64,000 nucleotides of DNA from Aplidium turbinatum (taxonomy: Eukaryota > Chordata > Ascidiacea > Aplousobranchia > Polyclinidae). The notes below the pieces were generated by a model. It worked only from the letters and a program-made list of their open reading frames with translations. It did no database searches and was not told the origin of the DNA. The stretch spans positions 6,386,001 to 6,450,000 of the forward strand of contig OU964923.1 of NCBI GenBank assembly GCA_918807975.1, written 5' to 3'. A program made the translations under genes and the position numbers. This document shows, piece by piece, positions 1-12,300 of the stretch (the first letter of the stretch is position 1; the number at the start of each line of letters is the position of its first letter).

Positions 1-204
1 AAAAATAAATCATACCTAGCCTAATTCATGGTCTCAAAATTTCATATAATCACGCTTATAGGCTCAATAATACTTTAATGCTAATTTCTTCACATACCGT
101 AACAGACTGAGTGCTCTGGTCAGGCCAAATTCAAGGCATAGCCTACAACACATTAGATTTATAAATTTTTATAAAAATGAATAAGTAAGTTCTGGTGCTA
201 CTTC

Positions 205-478
205 TAAGCTGTTCTTTTTTAATCTTTATCCCCGGACTGGCAAAGCCTTGATTGGTTATTTGTAGTAGTTTCGCATAGCCTACTTGTAGAGGCTCTTAAC
301 GCAGGGCCGGTTACCAAGATTGGCAGAGTGAAGTTTTCCGATTGTTGAAGTATTGCTGGCGGGGAATTATTCCATTCACTAGGTGCCGCTGAATGGAGAG
401 CAGTCCTGAAATACGTTGCTCAAGCGCACACCCCGAGAGTCGAACTTGCGCCGCGTGACCATTGAGCTATCGGGGCGG
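205..478 (-). repeat. tRNA-headed SINE, family A, near full length
   Basis: On the minus strand the copy begins at about 478 with a tRNA-like head (CCCCGATAGCTCAATGG as box A region, AAGTTCGACTCTC as box B) and runs through a unique body to a tail near 205-240. The same body recurs at 790-870, 17355-18130 (interrupted), 21655-21895, 33838-34100 and 45567-45806. The head is what makes it a SINE; the body is unknown to me. Confidence 0.7.
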
Positions 479-789
479 ACAACACTTAAGCTTCAACTAC
501 TCGTTGCTTAGCGACTTTACTAAACTTCCAATTGCTGACTGAACGCAAAATGAGCCAGGAGAGGCACAATGTTGCTTTTGCAACGTCACAATTCCATTGT
601 TTAGCAATGGCTACAGTAAAAAAGAGACTCGTTTTCGATCTTTGTAGCCTATTGGGCGCAAATTAAATTTTTAAGAAATTGTAAGTCACAAATTTTAATT
701 TCTACCAACCAATTTTTGCGCCCCTATCAATGTGGCGCCCATGGCTCGAGCCATGCCTGCCATACCCTAGGTACGCTACTGGTTGCATG

Positions 790-870
790 CATAGGGGCTT
801 TTGATGCAGGGCCGGTTACCGAGATTGACAGAATGAATTTTTCGATTGTTGAAATGTTGTTGCCTGCCGA
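790..870 (-). repeat. SINE family A fragment
   Basis: A short piece of the family A body (GGGCCGGTTACCGAGATTG and following bases) matching the middle of the copy at 205-478. Both the tRNA head and the tail are missing. Confidence 0.6.
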
Positions 871-2032
871 TAAAGCCTGATACTAGAAAAACAGATTATT
901 CAAAAGCCGGATACTGACTTGGATGAACAGTTAGTCCAGTTTCAGGCACAAAACTGAAACTGCAGAAATAATCGTTTCCATAAGCTTTGTTTTAGCTAAG
1001 AATATGAATTCGGTTGTGAAAAACACTTTGCAAAGTGAGCACAATACCTACACTGAACAATTAAAGAAACAAAATTTGCAGATTAAATCTTGAAATAATC
1101 TTTAGTACTTGTTTTATTTACTTGGAAATGTGTCAGATGATTTTGACGCGCCATGCATCGCTAGAATGTTTGGTCTTTTTCACTTAAAAAAATAAAATAA
1201 ACTATGCAAACGTGGGAAAATTATTCAATATTGTTTACGCTTGAAGAATCACCGAATGGTGAGTGCGGAAATTTCAAGGTTTGTGAAAATTATTTTGACC
1301 ACCAAATTTTTTTCTTGAAGGTCTGACGATCTGTTGATACGTGATGGTTTGATTGACTTATAAACGAAATTGGGCAGCTATATTATAAATCATTGCGACA
1401 ATTTATTTGTAAAAACACCAATTCATACTCTGAAGTAGTTTAATTATCCATTGTTTACTATGACGTGGCCACTAGGCTAGCAAATTGTAATTTTCCGAAA
1501 AGTGATGCAATCTTCGTTTTTGCTAGATACGGTATGGTTTAGCTGCAGTCACACTGTTTTGTTTTTGTAAGCCTACAATTTGGCGAGTTAACTGCAGTTT
1601 ATCTAATGACTGCTTCTGAAAGAACCCAACAGAACTGCTGGATCAAGGTTTCATCTTGAATCCTTGCTGCCCAAGTTGGGTGTATTTGTTGCAGTTCACA
1701 TGTACTGGTATGGGTGTTGGTGATGCAATAGGAAAGATAATAACAAAAATGAAACAAAAGTCCAATGTTACCATTTTCTCCATTTTTGTTGTGTATATGG
1801 TCTTCCGTATTTGGGATAGGTAAGTTAGTCTGATATGGTAGATAAACAATTCATATATTATACTTGGGTTCATTGATGGATATTACCGGTATATATTGCT
1901 CGTTCATCCCATAAAGTTTTGTTTCAGATTGTGAAGGCAAATAGTCTACATTTTCTGTATAAGGTGCTGTAGGGGTAAAAATTGACTTAGTAATCGCAAA
2001 ATGTTTATTAATGTCTTTATTGTTTGAACAAC
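871..2032. other. no gene or classified repeat seen
   Basis: AT-rich sequence with no long open frame supported by splice sites and no family resemblance. The short open frames on the minus strand have no recognisable domain. Confidence 0.5.
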
Positions 2033-2190
2033 TAAACATGTTCAACTTTAAAAATGAATGAGGCTGTTCACCAGGCATTTAGTTAAATTACATGATATTT
2101 GTTCTTCTAGTGCAAACTTAGCTGAACCATCACAAGATGTATAAGGTGATAATCTGCTTTTATTGCGACATTTTGTCAATCAGAAACTGG
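2033..2190. repeat. dispersed repeat shared with the intron of the pogo-like transposase
   Basis: About 150 bases (TGAGGCTGTTCACCAGGCAT and onward, ending near GTCAATCAGAAACTG) match 50555-50705, inside intron 1 of the transposase gene, in the same orientation at moderate identity. It could be a remnant of a related pogo-like copy or a small element that entered both places. Confidence 0.55.
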
Positions 2191-2215
2191 AGTCTCTGCC
2201 CTGGTAAAAAATACC

Positions 2216-2882
2216 GGATGCAACCTAGTTCGTACCCTGAAAAGATCAAGAGAAAGATAGCACAAAGCCGAAGTCGCTGATCGCAGTTTCCGCTAACCCT
2301 CGCTGATCGCAGTTTCCGCAAACATTTTTCTGCACTTTCCGCTAACCCTAACTCTAACCATAGACTAATCTATGCTCTAACCCTCGCTGATCCCAGTTTC
2401 CGCATACATTTTTCCGTAGTTTCCGCTAACCGCAGTTTCCGCTTACCCTTAGAGTAATCTATGCTCTAACCCTAACCCTCGCTGATCGCAGTTTCCGCAA
2501 ACATTTTTCTGCAGTTTCCGCTAACCTTTACCCTAACTCTAACCATAGAGTAATCTATGCTCTAACCATATCCCTAGTTCTAACCCTAACCATCGCTGAT
2601 CGCAGTTTCCGCAAACATTTATCCGCAGTTTCAGCTTACCCTAACCATCGAGTAATCTATGCTCTCTAACCCTAACCCTCGTTGATCGCAGTTTCCGCAA
2701 ATATTTTTCCGCAGTTTCCGCTAACCCTAACCCTCGAGTTGTTTGCGGAAACTCCGATCAGCGACTTCGGCTTTGTGCTAAACTGTGATCAGTGACTTCG
2801 GCTTTTTTAATTTTTTCTCTTGATCTTTTCAGGGTACGAACTAAGGGTACAAACTGTTCAGGGTACGAACTAGGTTGCACCC
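2216..2882. mobile_element. MULE-like nonautonomous element with telomere-like internal repeats
   Basis: Both ends carry the inverted sequence GGRTGCAACCTAGTTCG and continue as inverted repeats through ACCCTGAAAAGATCAAGAG. A perfect 9-bp direct repeat, AAAAATACC, flanks it at 2207-2215 and 2883-2891. A 9-bp target duplication with long terminal inverted repeats points to the Mutator-like superfamily. The interior is an imperfect tandem array of units built from CGCTGATCGCAGTTTCCGC, CTAACCCTAACCCT and GAGTAATCTATGCTC. No transposase frame is present. Confidence 0.65.
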
Positions 2883-2974
2883 AAAAATACCATGACATCA
2901 TACACAGAAATCAACCAAACATTCTGTATAGGGTGAAACTACTTTAATTTTGCTGTACTGTTTACACACTTCAA

Positions 2975-3967
2975 CAGTCTTCGAAATTAGCATACTTTTA
3001 CTTTGGCAAAAACGTTGCCGAGGCCAAACGGCAAAAGTTGAAATTGCCTCGGCAATTGCTGTGAACGTTTATTACGAAAAAATTGTAGGCTACCACAACA
3101 TGTAAAACGAGAAGCGAAAAATATAACACAGTAGTCTATCAAGACCACATTGTTTGATTTGTTGTGATGTAATAATACCAAACGTAGCGATAAACGTTCG
3201 AGTCAGCACAAATCGATTTAATTTTCCCGACCGGTTGTATTGCGTAACAACAACGCCCAATAAGAAATGACAACGACGTCATTTTTTAAGACGCTTGAAG
3301 ACGCAAAACTGCCCGTTCATGAACGCGCGATGTCATATGATCGGAAGCATTACTTTTCTTTACTGTCGAAGTACTATTTATCCAATTTTGTACTACTTTT
3401 TTAACTGGGCCCTGTAGCTTTTCTAATTCCGATTTGTTTCCGTGATAAAATTCTTTACAAATTTTGCAAAATACTACACTAATATGTTTCTCGGCAGCTG
3501 ATTTGTAGCAAGAATTGACAAACCGCAATTAACAAAGCTCACTCTAAAGGTTAACGCGTTAACCTATTACTTACATGTATTCGACGTCTGTTGATGTTGT
3601 GTGGTTCGTTGTGAAAGCGGCGTGATCGTTTCTGATATAGCTGGACGAGATAACGGAAGGCGAAGCGCGATAAGGAGTAAATGCTTACAATAATTTGACG
3701 TCTACTGGCGTTGAATCAATGCAAATAGGGTGATATTTCTATTAGCGCCGGCAAAGTAGAAAGTAACCCAAATAAAAACATCAAGCAATAGTAAGATTGA
3801 ATCAACCTCCTAGGATGGTGTGGTCTGAGAAAATTAGGGTTATTTTTGTAACCTTGTGGTCCTTACCAGCGCTCGTGTGGCCTCGGCATTTTTATTGCCG
3901 AGGCTAATGTGCCATTCTTTCATTTGCCTCGGCAATTGCCGATTGCCGAGGCTAATTTCGAAGACTG
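2975..3967. mobile_element. DNA transposon with inverted ends and zinc-finger fragment
   Basis: Ends are CAGTCTTCGAAATTAGC and its inverse, extended by roughly 90-bp arms rich in TTGCCGAGGC. A direct CTTCAA lies just outside each end (2969-2974, 3968-3973). The CAG start suggests hAT, though only 6 bp of target duplication can be read, so the class is uncertain. It contains a zinc-finger-like frame on the minus strand. Confidence 0.55.
3286..3528 (-). pseudogene. TTF/BED-like zinc-finger fragment in a transposon
   Basis: The 80-residue frame holds a CxxC pair (FCKICKEF), a central W and an HMTSRVHE segment, so it reads C2...H-x5-H like the TTF/BED fingers of hAT-derived proteins. The N-terminal part (NSCYKSAAEKHI) is also encoded by the repeat array at 29.0-30.1 kb. 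No start context or splice partners were identified. It is most likely a leftover transposase N-terminal domain; a host exon is less likely because both transposon ends enclose it. Confidence 0.4.
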
Positions 3968-4217
3968 CTTCAACTCATGTGTCTTGGTCGATTCCTGTCT
4001 ATGATGTCATGGCAGGCCTCGAAATATCCGGCGGACATGACCTCCGGAATGACCTCGAATGTCTGCTGAAGCTGACTCATTGGTCGGTCATAAATGACCG
4101 CCGCAAAATTCTTGACAAAAATAGAGCTAATGCAGCAAAATATATTTTAAATTTGAATTGTTACAATTGTTTGTTTAACGCAAACAAATACGGAGCTGAA
4201 ACAATAATAGTATAGGC

Positions 4218-5395
4218 CAGTAGTTCTCAAACTGTGCGTCGCGACGCCCTGGTGCGTCGTTGCAATTTTCCAAGGGCGTCGCAGAAGAGTTTCGTTTCGT
4301 AGCTGAATTCAGTTTATCTTATAAAGATGAGGTTAATCCTTTGATTAGCAGTTTCAGTTGTCATCAAAGTTGTTAACTTCATTAAAACACGCCCACTGAA
4401 GTCAAGAGTTTTCAAAAAACTTTGTGGAGAAATGAATGCAGCGCATCGGAGTTTGCTCTTTTAATTTTCATCCAGGTGGCTTTCGCTTAGAAAATTCTTT
4501 GAACGCTTTTACGAATTGGTGGATGAACTTCAGGCTTTTTTGCAGCAAGAAAATAATCCACTTGCAGATTGTTTAGCTCAGAACAATTTTTATTGAAATT
4601 GGCTTACTTTACTTGTGTGATATCTTCGCCAAACTGAACATTTCTATGCAAGGGCCGAATAAAAATGACATTTCAGATAAAATTGCAGCATTCGTTAAAA
4701 AGCTGCTATTGTGGAAGGAAGATATAACAAACCTGTATGGAAGCTCTCGATACTTCACTTTCTTGTCCAATTTGCTTGAAAAGAAAAGTATGACGCTGCC
4801 TTCAAATTTGTGAAGCATATTTGGGCAACATTTGTCCAAGCTCGAGTCGAAATTTGCAAAATACTTTCCGAAAAATTTATCAAACTACGAATGGATTCGT
4901 GATCCTTTCGTCCAACCTACTCCACTGTCTTTTACTGCACAAGAAAAAGAAGCCTACATTAACCTTTCTTGTGACAATTCCCTGAAAAGGATGTTTAATT
5001 CAGGAAATCCGGCAAATTTCTGGATTTCAATGAATGGCGATTATCCAGCTTTGGTGAAGAAAGCACTACGAATTATTATCCCATTTGTCACATCATATTT
5101 ATGTGAAGCAGGATTTTCTGCCTTGGCGGTGATAAAAAGCAAACTTCGATCACCAATAAACACTGAAAGAAAAATGCGGGTGGCAATTTCAAAAATTCTC
5201 CCAAGATTTAATGAACTTTGTAAAAACAACCAAGCCCACACGTCACATTAAATAATATGCATTGCTTTTTGTTGTTGTATCACCAAGCAAAACTTTAATA
5301 ATAAGTTTCCTCATTAACTTTTATTTGCTGGTGCGTCGCAAGTCCAGAAAACTTTTCCAGAGGCGTCGCAACAAAAAAAAGTTTGAGAACCACTG
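4218..5395 (+). mobile_element. hAT transposon, internally deleted
   Basis: Terminal repeats CAGTRGTTCTCAAAC and GTTTGAGAACCACTG are flanked by a perfect 8-bp target duplication GTATAGGC (4210-4217 and 5396-5403), diagnostic of hAT. Subterminal GGCGTCGC motifs repeat near both ends. A transposase C-terminal fragment is inside. The insertion lies within the element spanning 4013-6086. Confidence 0.85.
4613..5251 (+). pseudogene. hAT transposase C-terminal remnant (ZBED/SCAND3-like)
   Basis: Two consecutive open stretches in different frames (4613-4813 and 4832-5251) read as the C-terminal third of a hAT transposase of the ZBED5/FAM200/SCAND3-like group. The recognisable part is the dimerisation region, with CEAGFSALAVIKSKLRS and an R-rich helix. 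The N-terminal BED finger and most of the RNase H fold are absent, and an in-frame stop near 4813 separates the two stretches. It is nonfunctional by itself. Confidence 0.7.
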
Positions 5396-6321
5396 GTATA
5401 GGCAATTGCTTTAAACATCACATTAGAGTGGCGTGGTTAACGAGCTGATGGCAAAAAGTAGCCATTTTTACATCATTTCAACGCCTTGCAATGTTACCTT
5501 GAAATAAAGTTGTCTGAACTTTTCGGCAGAATATGTATTCTAATTTTAACAATGAGGATTATTGCGTTACATTGATCGTTTGTTAAAAAGAAACGTCACA
5601 GAGAAGCAAGTCTCAGCTGGGTTCCGCACGTGCTTAGGCGAATGTGGCGACCTTATTCACGCTGATACTGATAGAAATAGAATTTCTGCACTGCGCCAGC
5701 AGTGATCGCTTGGCACAACGATTCTATAACGCGAAAACCACGGAATAAGTGATCGTAGTTGCTTTTATAATAAGGAAATGTGGATTGTTGTTTTCAATTG
5801 TGTTTATTGCGTCATTACACGACTGTCATTAACGCACTGATTTATTTGCAAGCAATCTGCTCCAGTATACTTCAGGGTCGGTTAATTAAGCCATCAACCA
5901 TTACAGAGTTATTCTGTGGCAGAAAATCTTCTTCTACAAACACGACTACACAATACTGATAGTGTGATTTTGTGCAAAACCTACATGCAAAAAATATGTC
6001 CGGTTGAGATATTAAATGTCCGCTGAAAGGGCCAGTCCGGTAGGACATGCTTGACCGCCGGAAAAAAGTACAAATTTCGAGGCCTGCATGGTATTGTTTA
6101 CCATGGCAGAGACTTGTACACCAGCTCCCAGAAACTTAAGTGCATTATTTTAAAACTTGGATAAAAATATTTAGGAGCAAAATGATTACAACGCCTGACT
6201 GATCTGATTAAAAAATAAAGATGCCAAAATGTAGATTTAGTTTAGTATCTGCAACTATATCCTGGCCTCTTTATTTCTTTGGTAACAGTATTATAAATCA
6301 TTGATTCATTGACCTTTACAG

Positions 6322-9300
6322 TGCAAATGGCGTATTGAAAACTCTTCCATCTCCTCCGCCACAACCTATATTTAATGTGACAGATTTTGTTCATGAAATT
6401 CACTCTGGTTGTTTGAGACAAAGAGACTTCTTGTTGCAACAATCAGAAGTATCTTTTGTGTTTTATTATGCACCATGGTGCCATTCTTCAATAGAAGCTG
6501 CAGCACATTTTATTAAAGCAGCAAAGAAGTTTCATAATGAGGCAAGTTTTATCTTTATTTAACTGTTAAACCATGTGTTTCAAATGTGCTTAATTAACTG
6601 AGTCCACAAAATAGCTTTTTTACCAACTAAACTATTTGGTGGACTGACATTGTGGTTCTTAGAAACATCTTGTGAGTCCATCTGACTTGCTGTGCAACTG
6701 TGTTTATCACTGGTAAAGGCTGGAACATTATGTTCCTAAAATCATTCAAACAACACAATTTGATTTTAGCACAAACTGTTTATGCAGGTTATAAAACTAT
6801 GTATTGTTCTATGTTATAGGGGATAGTATTGTATTTAGTTTTACATTATACCCAATATCAATTAAACTTGTTTTTAAAAAAATAAATAAATAAACTTGCG
6901 GTATTTCAAACAGGTTTCATTTATTGCCATCAACTGTTGGTGGATTAAAGGAGAGTGTAGGGGGAAATCTGCTGAGTTAAATTTTCCAAGATTGTATTTA
7001 CACCATCAAAGGTATGATGTTGCTGATGAAACGGCAAAGTCAAAGTGTTGAATTGTGTACAACTCAATGTCACATTGAAAAGATTCAAATAGTAATTCTA
7101 TAAAGAAAAGATGTGTTTGAAAATTGAATTGGTTGTTGTCTGGTTATGTGGACTTTTCATGCACTTTTTAGTAAAGATACTGGTGTGTTTGTGGCTAAGA
7201 ATCTGTTATCAGACCAGTGAAGTTTTGTCTCGCTGAGAAACTGATGTGCTTTAATGTTTGAATGAAATCAGCAGATCTTGAATTCTTTTTTTCATTTTCA
7301 TTGCAATCTTAATTTTTTACAACATATATATTAACTTAATGTTATTTCCAGTTGCTAGTTTATTTTAACCTGCATATTCTATATACTTTTTTTATGTGCA
7401 GCTGCAAACGTCCAATCCAGTACAATGGACCACACCTGTTTCAATATTACAGAAGATTTCTAATAAAGGCGTTGCAACCTGTAGTTTATTTAGGAACAAG
7501 TGAAAACGTTGCCTTATTTCTTAAAAGTAATCAGGTAAAAAGGTTTCTACATTATGAAGTAGACTACCAATACATAGGCTAAGTAGCTTTTAAAGCATCT
7601 AATGTTTGTATATAATGTATGCTGTTGGTGTGTTACATACATGAAGTCATTCTTGTTCCCGACAATTTTCACCAAATCAAACGTCATATAAAAACCGTTA
7701 TGGTCTACTTAACCTAGCTGGCATCTTACGTCATGGAAATTGCTAGAAAATGTCCAAATATTGCACCATCGTTCGTAAGACCTGATGAAATATTGCATCA
7801 GCCGCTTTGAACACGGGTTTGAATTGCGTGACAATGTCTTTCATTATTGCGTCACAGTTACTGTGTACGTGCATTTGAGATATCGCAAATTATTCTAGTC
7901 ATTCGTAAAATTGTTTGTTGGAAGTCAGTCGCAAGTTTAACTGTTTGCTTGGTGCTTGCTAGCTGGACAAATTTTCCGTCTTTTATCTAAGTAGTTTGTT
8001 CTGTAGTGACAGTTTTTTAGAGGTGTACGGCGTTGCATCTCGATTTCGATAGCCGCGGGCTAATTTTACAGAAATACAAGTTTGAATAGACGTTTCGAGA
8101 AGTGTTTCTTTTTCGGTCATTGCATGCAGACGAACGGATCCGGGAACTTTATGTTACAATTTTCCCACGAAGAGATTATGGTTTACCGCTGTGACCAATT
8201 CTAAGGTTTTAATACCTTCAAAACCTTTCAAGTTTTGTTCTGTTTTTTAGGTATCAGTGATTGGGTCTTATTGTTCTCCTGCAGCGACAGTGATGTTTAT
8301 AAGAAGATACATTGAGATTGCATTAATTTCACTTGAAAACTGTAAGTTGTCATTAAAAGTAATATCATATAGTTGACATTGTTATCATGTATAGCTGCCA
8401 TTGAAGTATATTTTAATCTGTATTATACAGTGTACACTGGCAGTGGACACTGTGCTATCATATTTAAGTGAATAGTCAGAACAGGAGCAAGAAAATGAAA
8501 CAGCTTTGCACAATCAACATGCAACTGTATTGCCTTGTAACTGCATCTGTCTGTATTTTTGTGCTCATAAATGTTGTGTTTTCATCCCTGAGTTAGAGCA
8601 TTTTTTTCATTCAAAACAATTTTGTTTGTGTATACGCGTGGTCTGCTGCTTAACGTTTATCACAGCAACGAATTCCTGTTTTTGTACTGAGAAAATGTTT
8701 TATGTTGTAGATCCATCCAGTTTTGTCCAGTTTGGACTGGTTCTAAGCAGAAAGTTGTCTAGTGAGTTGGAGATGAAGCATAAAGTCTTGAAGATGTTTG
8801 ATCAAGCAATAAGCCATACTTATGGTGTTCAAGAATTTCGTTTGCAAAGAAACACTACACCTGATGAGGTTGTGAAATGGGCACTGAGCCAGCAAGTCGT
8901 AAGTAGTGTACATCTTTAAAAACATATATATTTATATCATTACAGAAGCGATTGACTGTTTAGAGAACAGTTAAAATCAGGCTGTCCAGATAATAAATAT
9001 ATGTAGGCTACCGGTAATTCGGTATGTTAAATTTTGTTGTATGTTGAAAAAGACTACATGGGTAAAGCATTGTTTGTTTGCATTTTGAATAAAATTTTAT
9101 TAGAGAGATTACGTTGTGAAACATGTCTCATAAGTTCATAACTAAATGAAATTAAAAAAAATTGCACTTATTATGCTACAAAAGAAAAAACAAAACGTTT
9201 ACGGCTGCCCATCATCTAGCTATTGTCCCAACTTGGATCAGTATCGCGTGGGTTTAATGTCGATTAATCCTATGGCTTATTTTCGTTTGCAAAGTTGTGC

Positions 9301-12300
9301 TATGCTGTATTCTTGCAGGCACGTCAACAAATTTTTCCGGTTGGAGAGAAGTCCAACAAGCTACATAAAGTTTTAAATGACGGGCCCTCTCTTGTGGTAT
9401 TCATGTTCGATATGGAACAGCTTCAAATGGTATGACGTCTATGTGTCACCAAGAAGTCACTATTAAAAATACGTTGCAAAATAAGAATTTATTTTTTTGA
9501 TATGATATTTGTTTGGTACATCCAAGTTCCTGTCTGGTCATTGAAGACCTAGATTAGGCAGACCAGACGGTCTTTTTTTCAGTCTGGTTTCAAGCATGTC
9601 ATGAAACATGTTGCAATTACACAGATGTCCTTCATGAGTTTCGAACTAACGACCTTTGGAGCGTCAGTCAGACACTCTCAGCTACCTACCTACACTATCA
9701 GAACTGTTTAAACGAGTATTAGTCTACTAACAAATCCTTATTCCAGGAAATTCTTGACAATATAGGCTACCTTGTACCTTATAAGGTTTACCACCTCGCA
9801 AGAATCAGCATAACATTTTCAATGACGATGCAAAAAGCATCATATTCACTAAACTTGGTAATTTTGAAATTTTTATCTGATTTTAAGGCTTCTGGAAAAT
9901 TTAACTTCGGCATGGATAATATTCTTTGGCTTTTACGTTTTTGTCAACCTAGAAAGAACGATGTGCTTAGCATTCAGTCGTCCTTGGGTTGAAGTTGTAA
10001 TCCTTCTGGCTTTAATTTGTCAGCTTTTTATGGTTGTATTTACTTACTCAATGTTCATAGCTATATTTCTGTCTATTTTCAGATTAATAGAATTGCAATA
10101 AAATACAATGAACTCAGGGAGCTACACTGTCACTGTTGCCAATCTTTCACTGGGAATCCCACTTACAGCGTCTGTCTTAGAAGTGGAAATGTATTCAACT
10201 CATCACCAAAATGTGAACTTGCTGATATGATGATTAAACAGTTTCGGATGAAACCTATTAGGACACTTTTACCCTCCGGGGGGTGTTGTAAGTCCACCAC
10301 TTCCTTGTACGACATCCAGAGAAGCCGCTTAGAAATTTGCTCACTTCAAAACGCTCAAATAACGTTCCATGATGCAAACACCACATATACCTCTATTAAT
10401 GGTTTGGCGCATCACACGAACCAAACACTTCGCTTTGCCGCGTTGGATTGGAACCTGACAATAGGAATGGCTGAAGCTTTAGGGTTTTCTAGTCCGACTT
10501 CAACTGTTCCTTTTACTGTGATAGTAGACTTGCAGAATGAAGAAAAATATGTCATGAATGTGGACTTCACAGAGACGAACTTGGGTGAGTTGTCTGTACA
10601 AAGAATGTAAATTTGTGTACTGCTGAGTGGATTGCAATGCAGTAAAAGATTTCATAGCTTTTCAATGCATGCTTGCAGTCATACGCGCCGACTTCCGGGG
10701 GGCGTCGCCCCCCCGTAAATCAATGGTTGAGGGGCAACAAAAATGGCTATTACAAGTGGTGTTTCAAAGATAAAATACTTCGCGAAAGATATTTACATCA
10801 TTTAAACGGGCAGAATGCTGAAAGCGAAAAGCAGCCTTTGTACGTTGCTCCTGCTCGCAAAACAGCAGCTGATCGCATTGCTTTCTCTGGAACGTGAATT
10901 ACTACTGATATGCGCAAGGCACGCACGCTCACAGTCCCACACTGCTTATCTTCCCGCGCGTCAGGAGCAACTTCAAATTCAAAAATGTTTATTCTCATTT
11001 CACGTGTTATCCAAACGTCCGTTAGTTTTTTGTGACTTCAAACATAAAAACGATTTTAGCAAACTTATCGAGTTGAAACTACGACACAACGAACAATTAC
11101 GTGAATAAAGAATCAAAGACAAAATGCATTTGTCAAAACTGTCATCCTTGTTTTGCTTTAATAAGCACTTATTGATGTATATATTTTCACAATATATACA
11201 TCAACAATTATGAGAAAACTGCACTACCGTATTCGATTAAAGACTTTCGATAAAAAACAGAAAACACTTCGCCGTTGTTAACGCTTTGAAGGTAAGTAAT
11301 TAGCAAAATGAGCGAAACGAGGTTAATAAAACTGGTAGCGGGTTTCCACTCTGCTTGAGATCATGATTTTTTGCGTTTTATTTCGATAACTTCACTGTCT
11401 TGAGCGTTGTTATTCACTCGCACGAAAAGGAAATCAATCGGCTTGTTTTCCAACTACTGTATTCCAATTATGAGCTAACAATATCAAAATTTTTACAACT
11501 AGGCGCATTGCATGCGTAAAACTAATCCTTTCAAGCAGCGGTTCTAATAAATTCGGTTTGCGACCTAGATGTCAATATAAACAAGACGGTAAGCTTAATC
11601 AAAGACTATTTTAATTGAGTAAAAAGCCTTATGGTTATGACGTCATCACCTTTCTCGCCCCCCAAGGTTTTTTGCAAAGTCGGCGCCTATGCTTGCAGTG
11701 TTATTTCTGAATCATTAGAGTTGTGCAATAATTGCGTCTGGTACGTTCATGAATCTTAGAGCTTTGATGAAGAATTCGCTTTGTTCTGCCATGAACATAC
11801 AAAACCATGCAGCATCACCGGATTTAGCAATATTTGGCTGAGCATACGATATTAAATGAAGAAGAATAGGCCTATCGAACGCTTTCAACATAACTCTGTG
11901 TCCTCGACTTTAATCACATCTAAATACATTTGTGTTTTTTTTTTGTACATTTCTGAGTGCATTTGTCATGATCACATTGTTTTTTAAACTGCCAATGAAA
12001 AAAAATGAACCTAATAGAAAGTAAAGTCATGTCTCAGCAAACTTTTTTGTTTTCTACTTTAGAGCTGATATGCAATTTGTTACTTACTCAAGTTTACTTT
12101 TGCATTTTGGGCTGTTTTTTGTTCAAATGACGAAACGTTCTAGTCGTTTTTCGCTTGACTTGAACTATGTTGCAGAGCAGTTTGTTTTAAATTTCACCAA
12201 TGGACGGCTTGAACCCACTCGACACACAAGAAACGAAGAGCTCAAAAGATTTCCAAGCGGCGATTCAACTGACGCGTTTGTCACTATACCTCCAGTTTCT

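Larger units (their letters stand above)
4013..6086. mobile_element. hAT-like element (outer), interrupted by another hAT
   Basis: Left end CAGGCCTCGAAAT and right end ATTTCGAGGCCTG are inverted repeats, and both are followed inward by a TCCGGCGG-type motif. Only the five bases CATGG are repeated on the two sides, so the target duplication is weak. Without the inner insertion the element is about 0.9 kb and shows no transposase. Confidence 0.45.

Noticed and set aside
2340-2750. A real telomere or chromosome end
   Set aside because: The TTAGGG-type units are mixed with other repeats and enclosed by transposon ends with a 9-bp duplication.
3856-4215. 119-codon plus-strand open frame
   Set aside because: It crosses the ends of two transposons (3967 and 4013) and stops at the edge of a third, so it is a chance frame.
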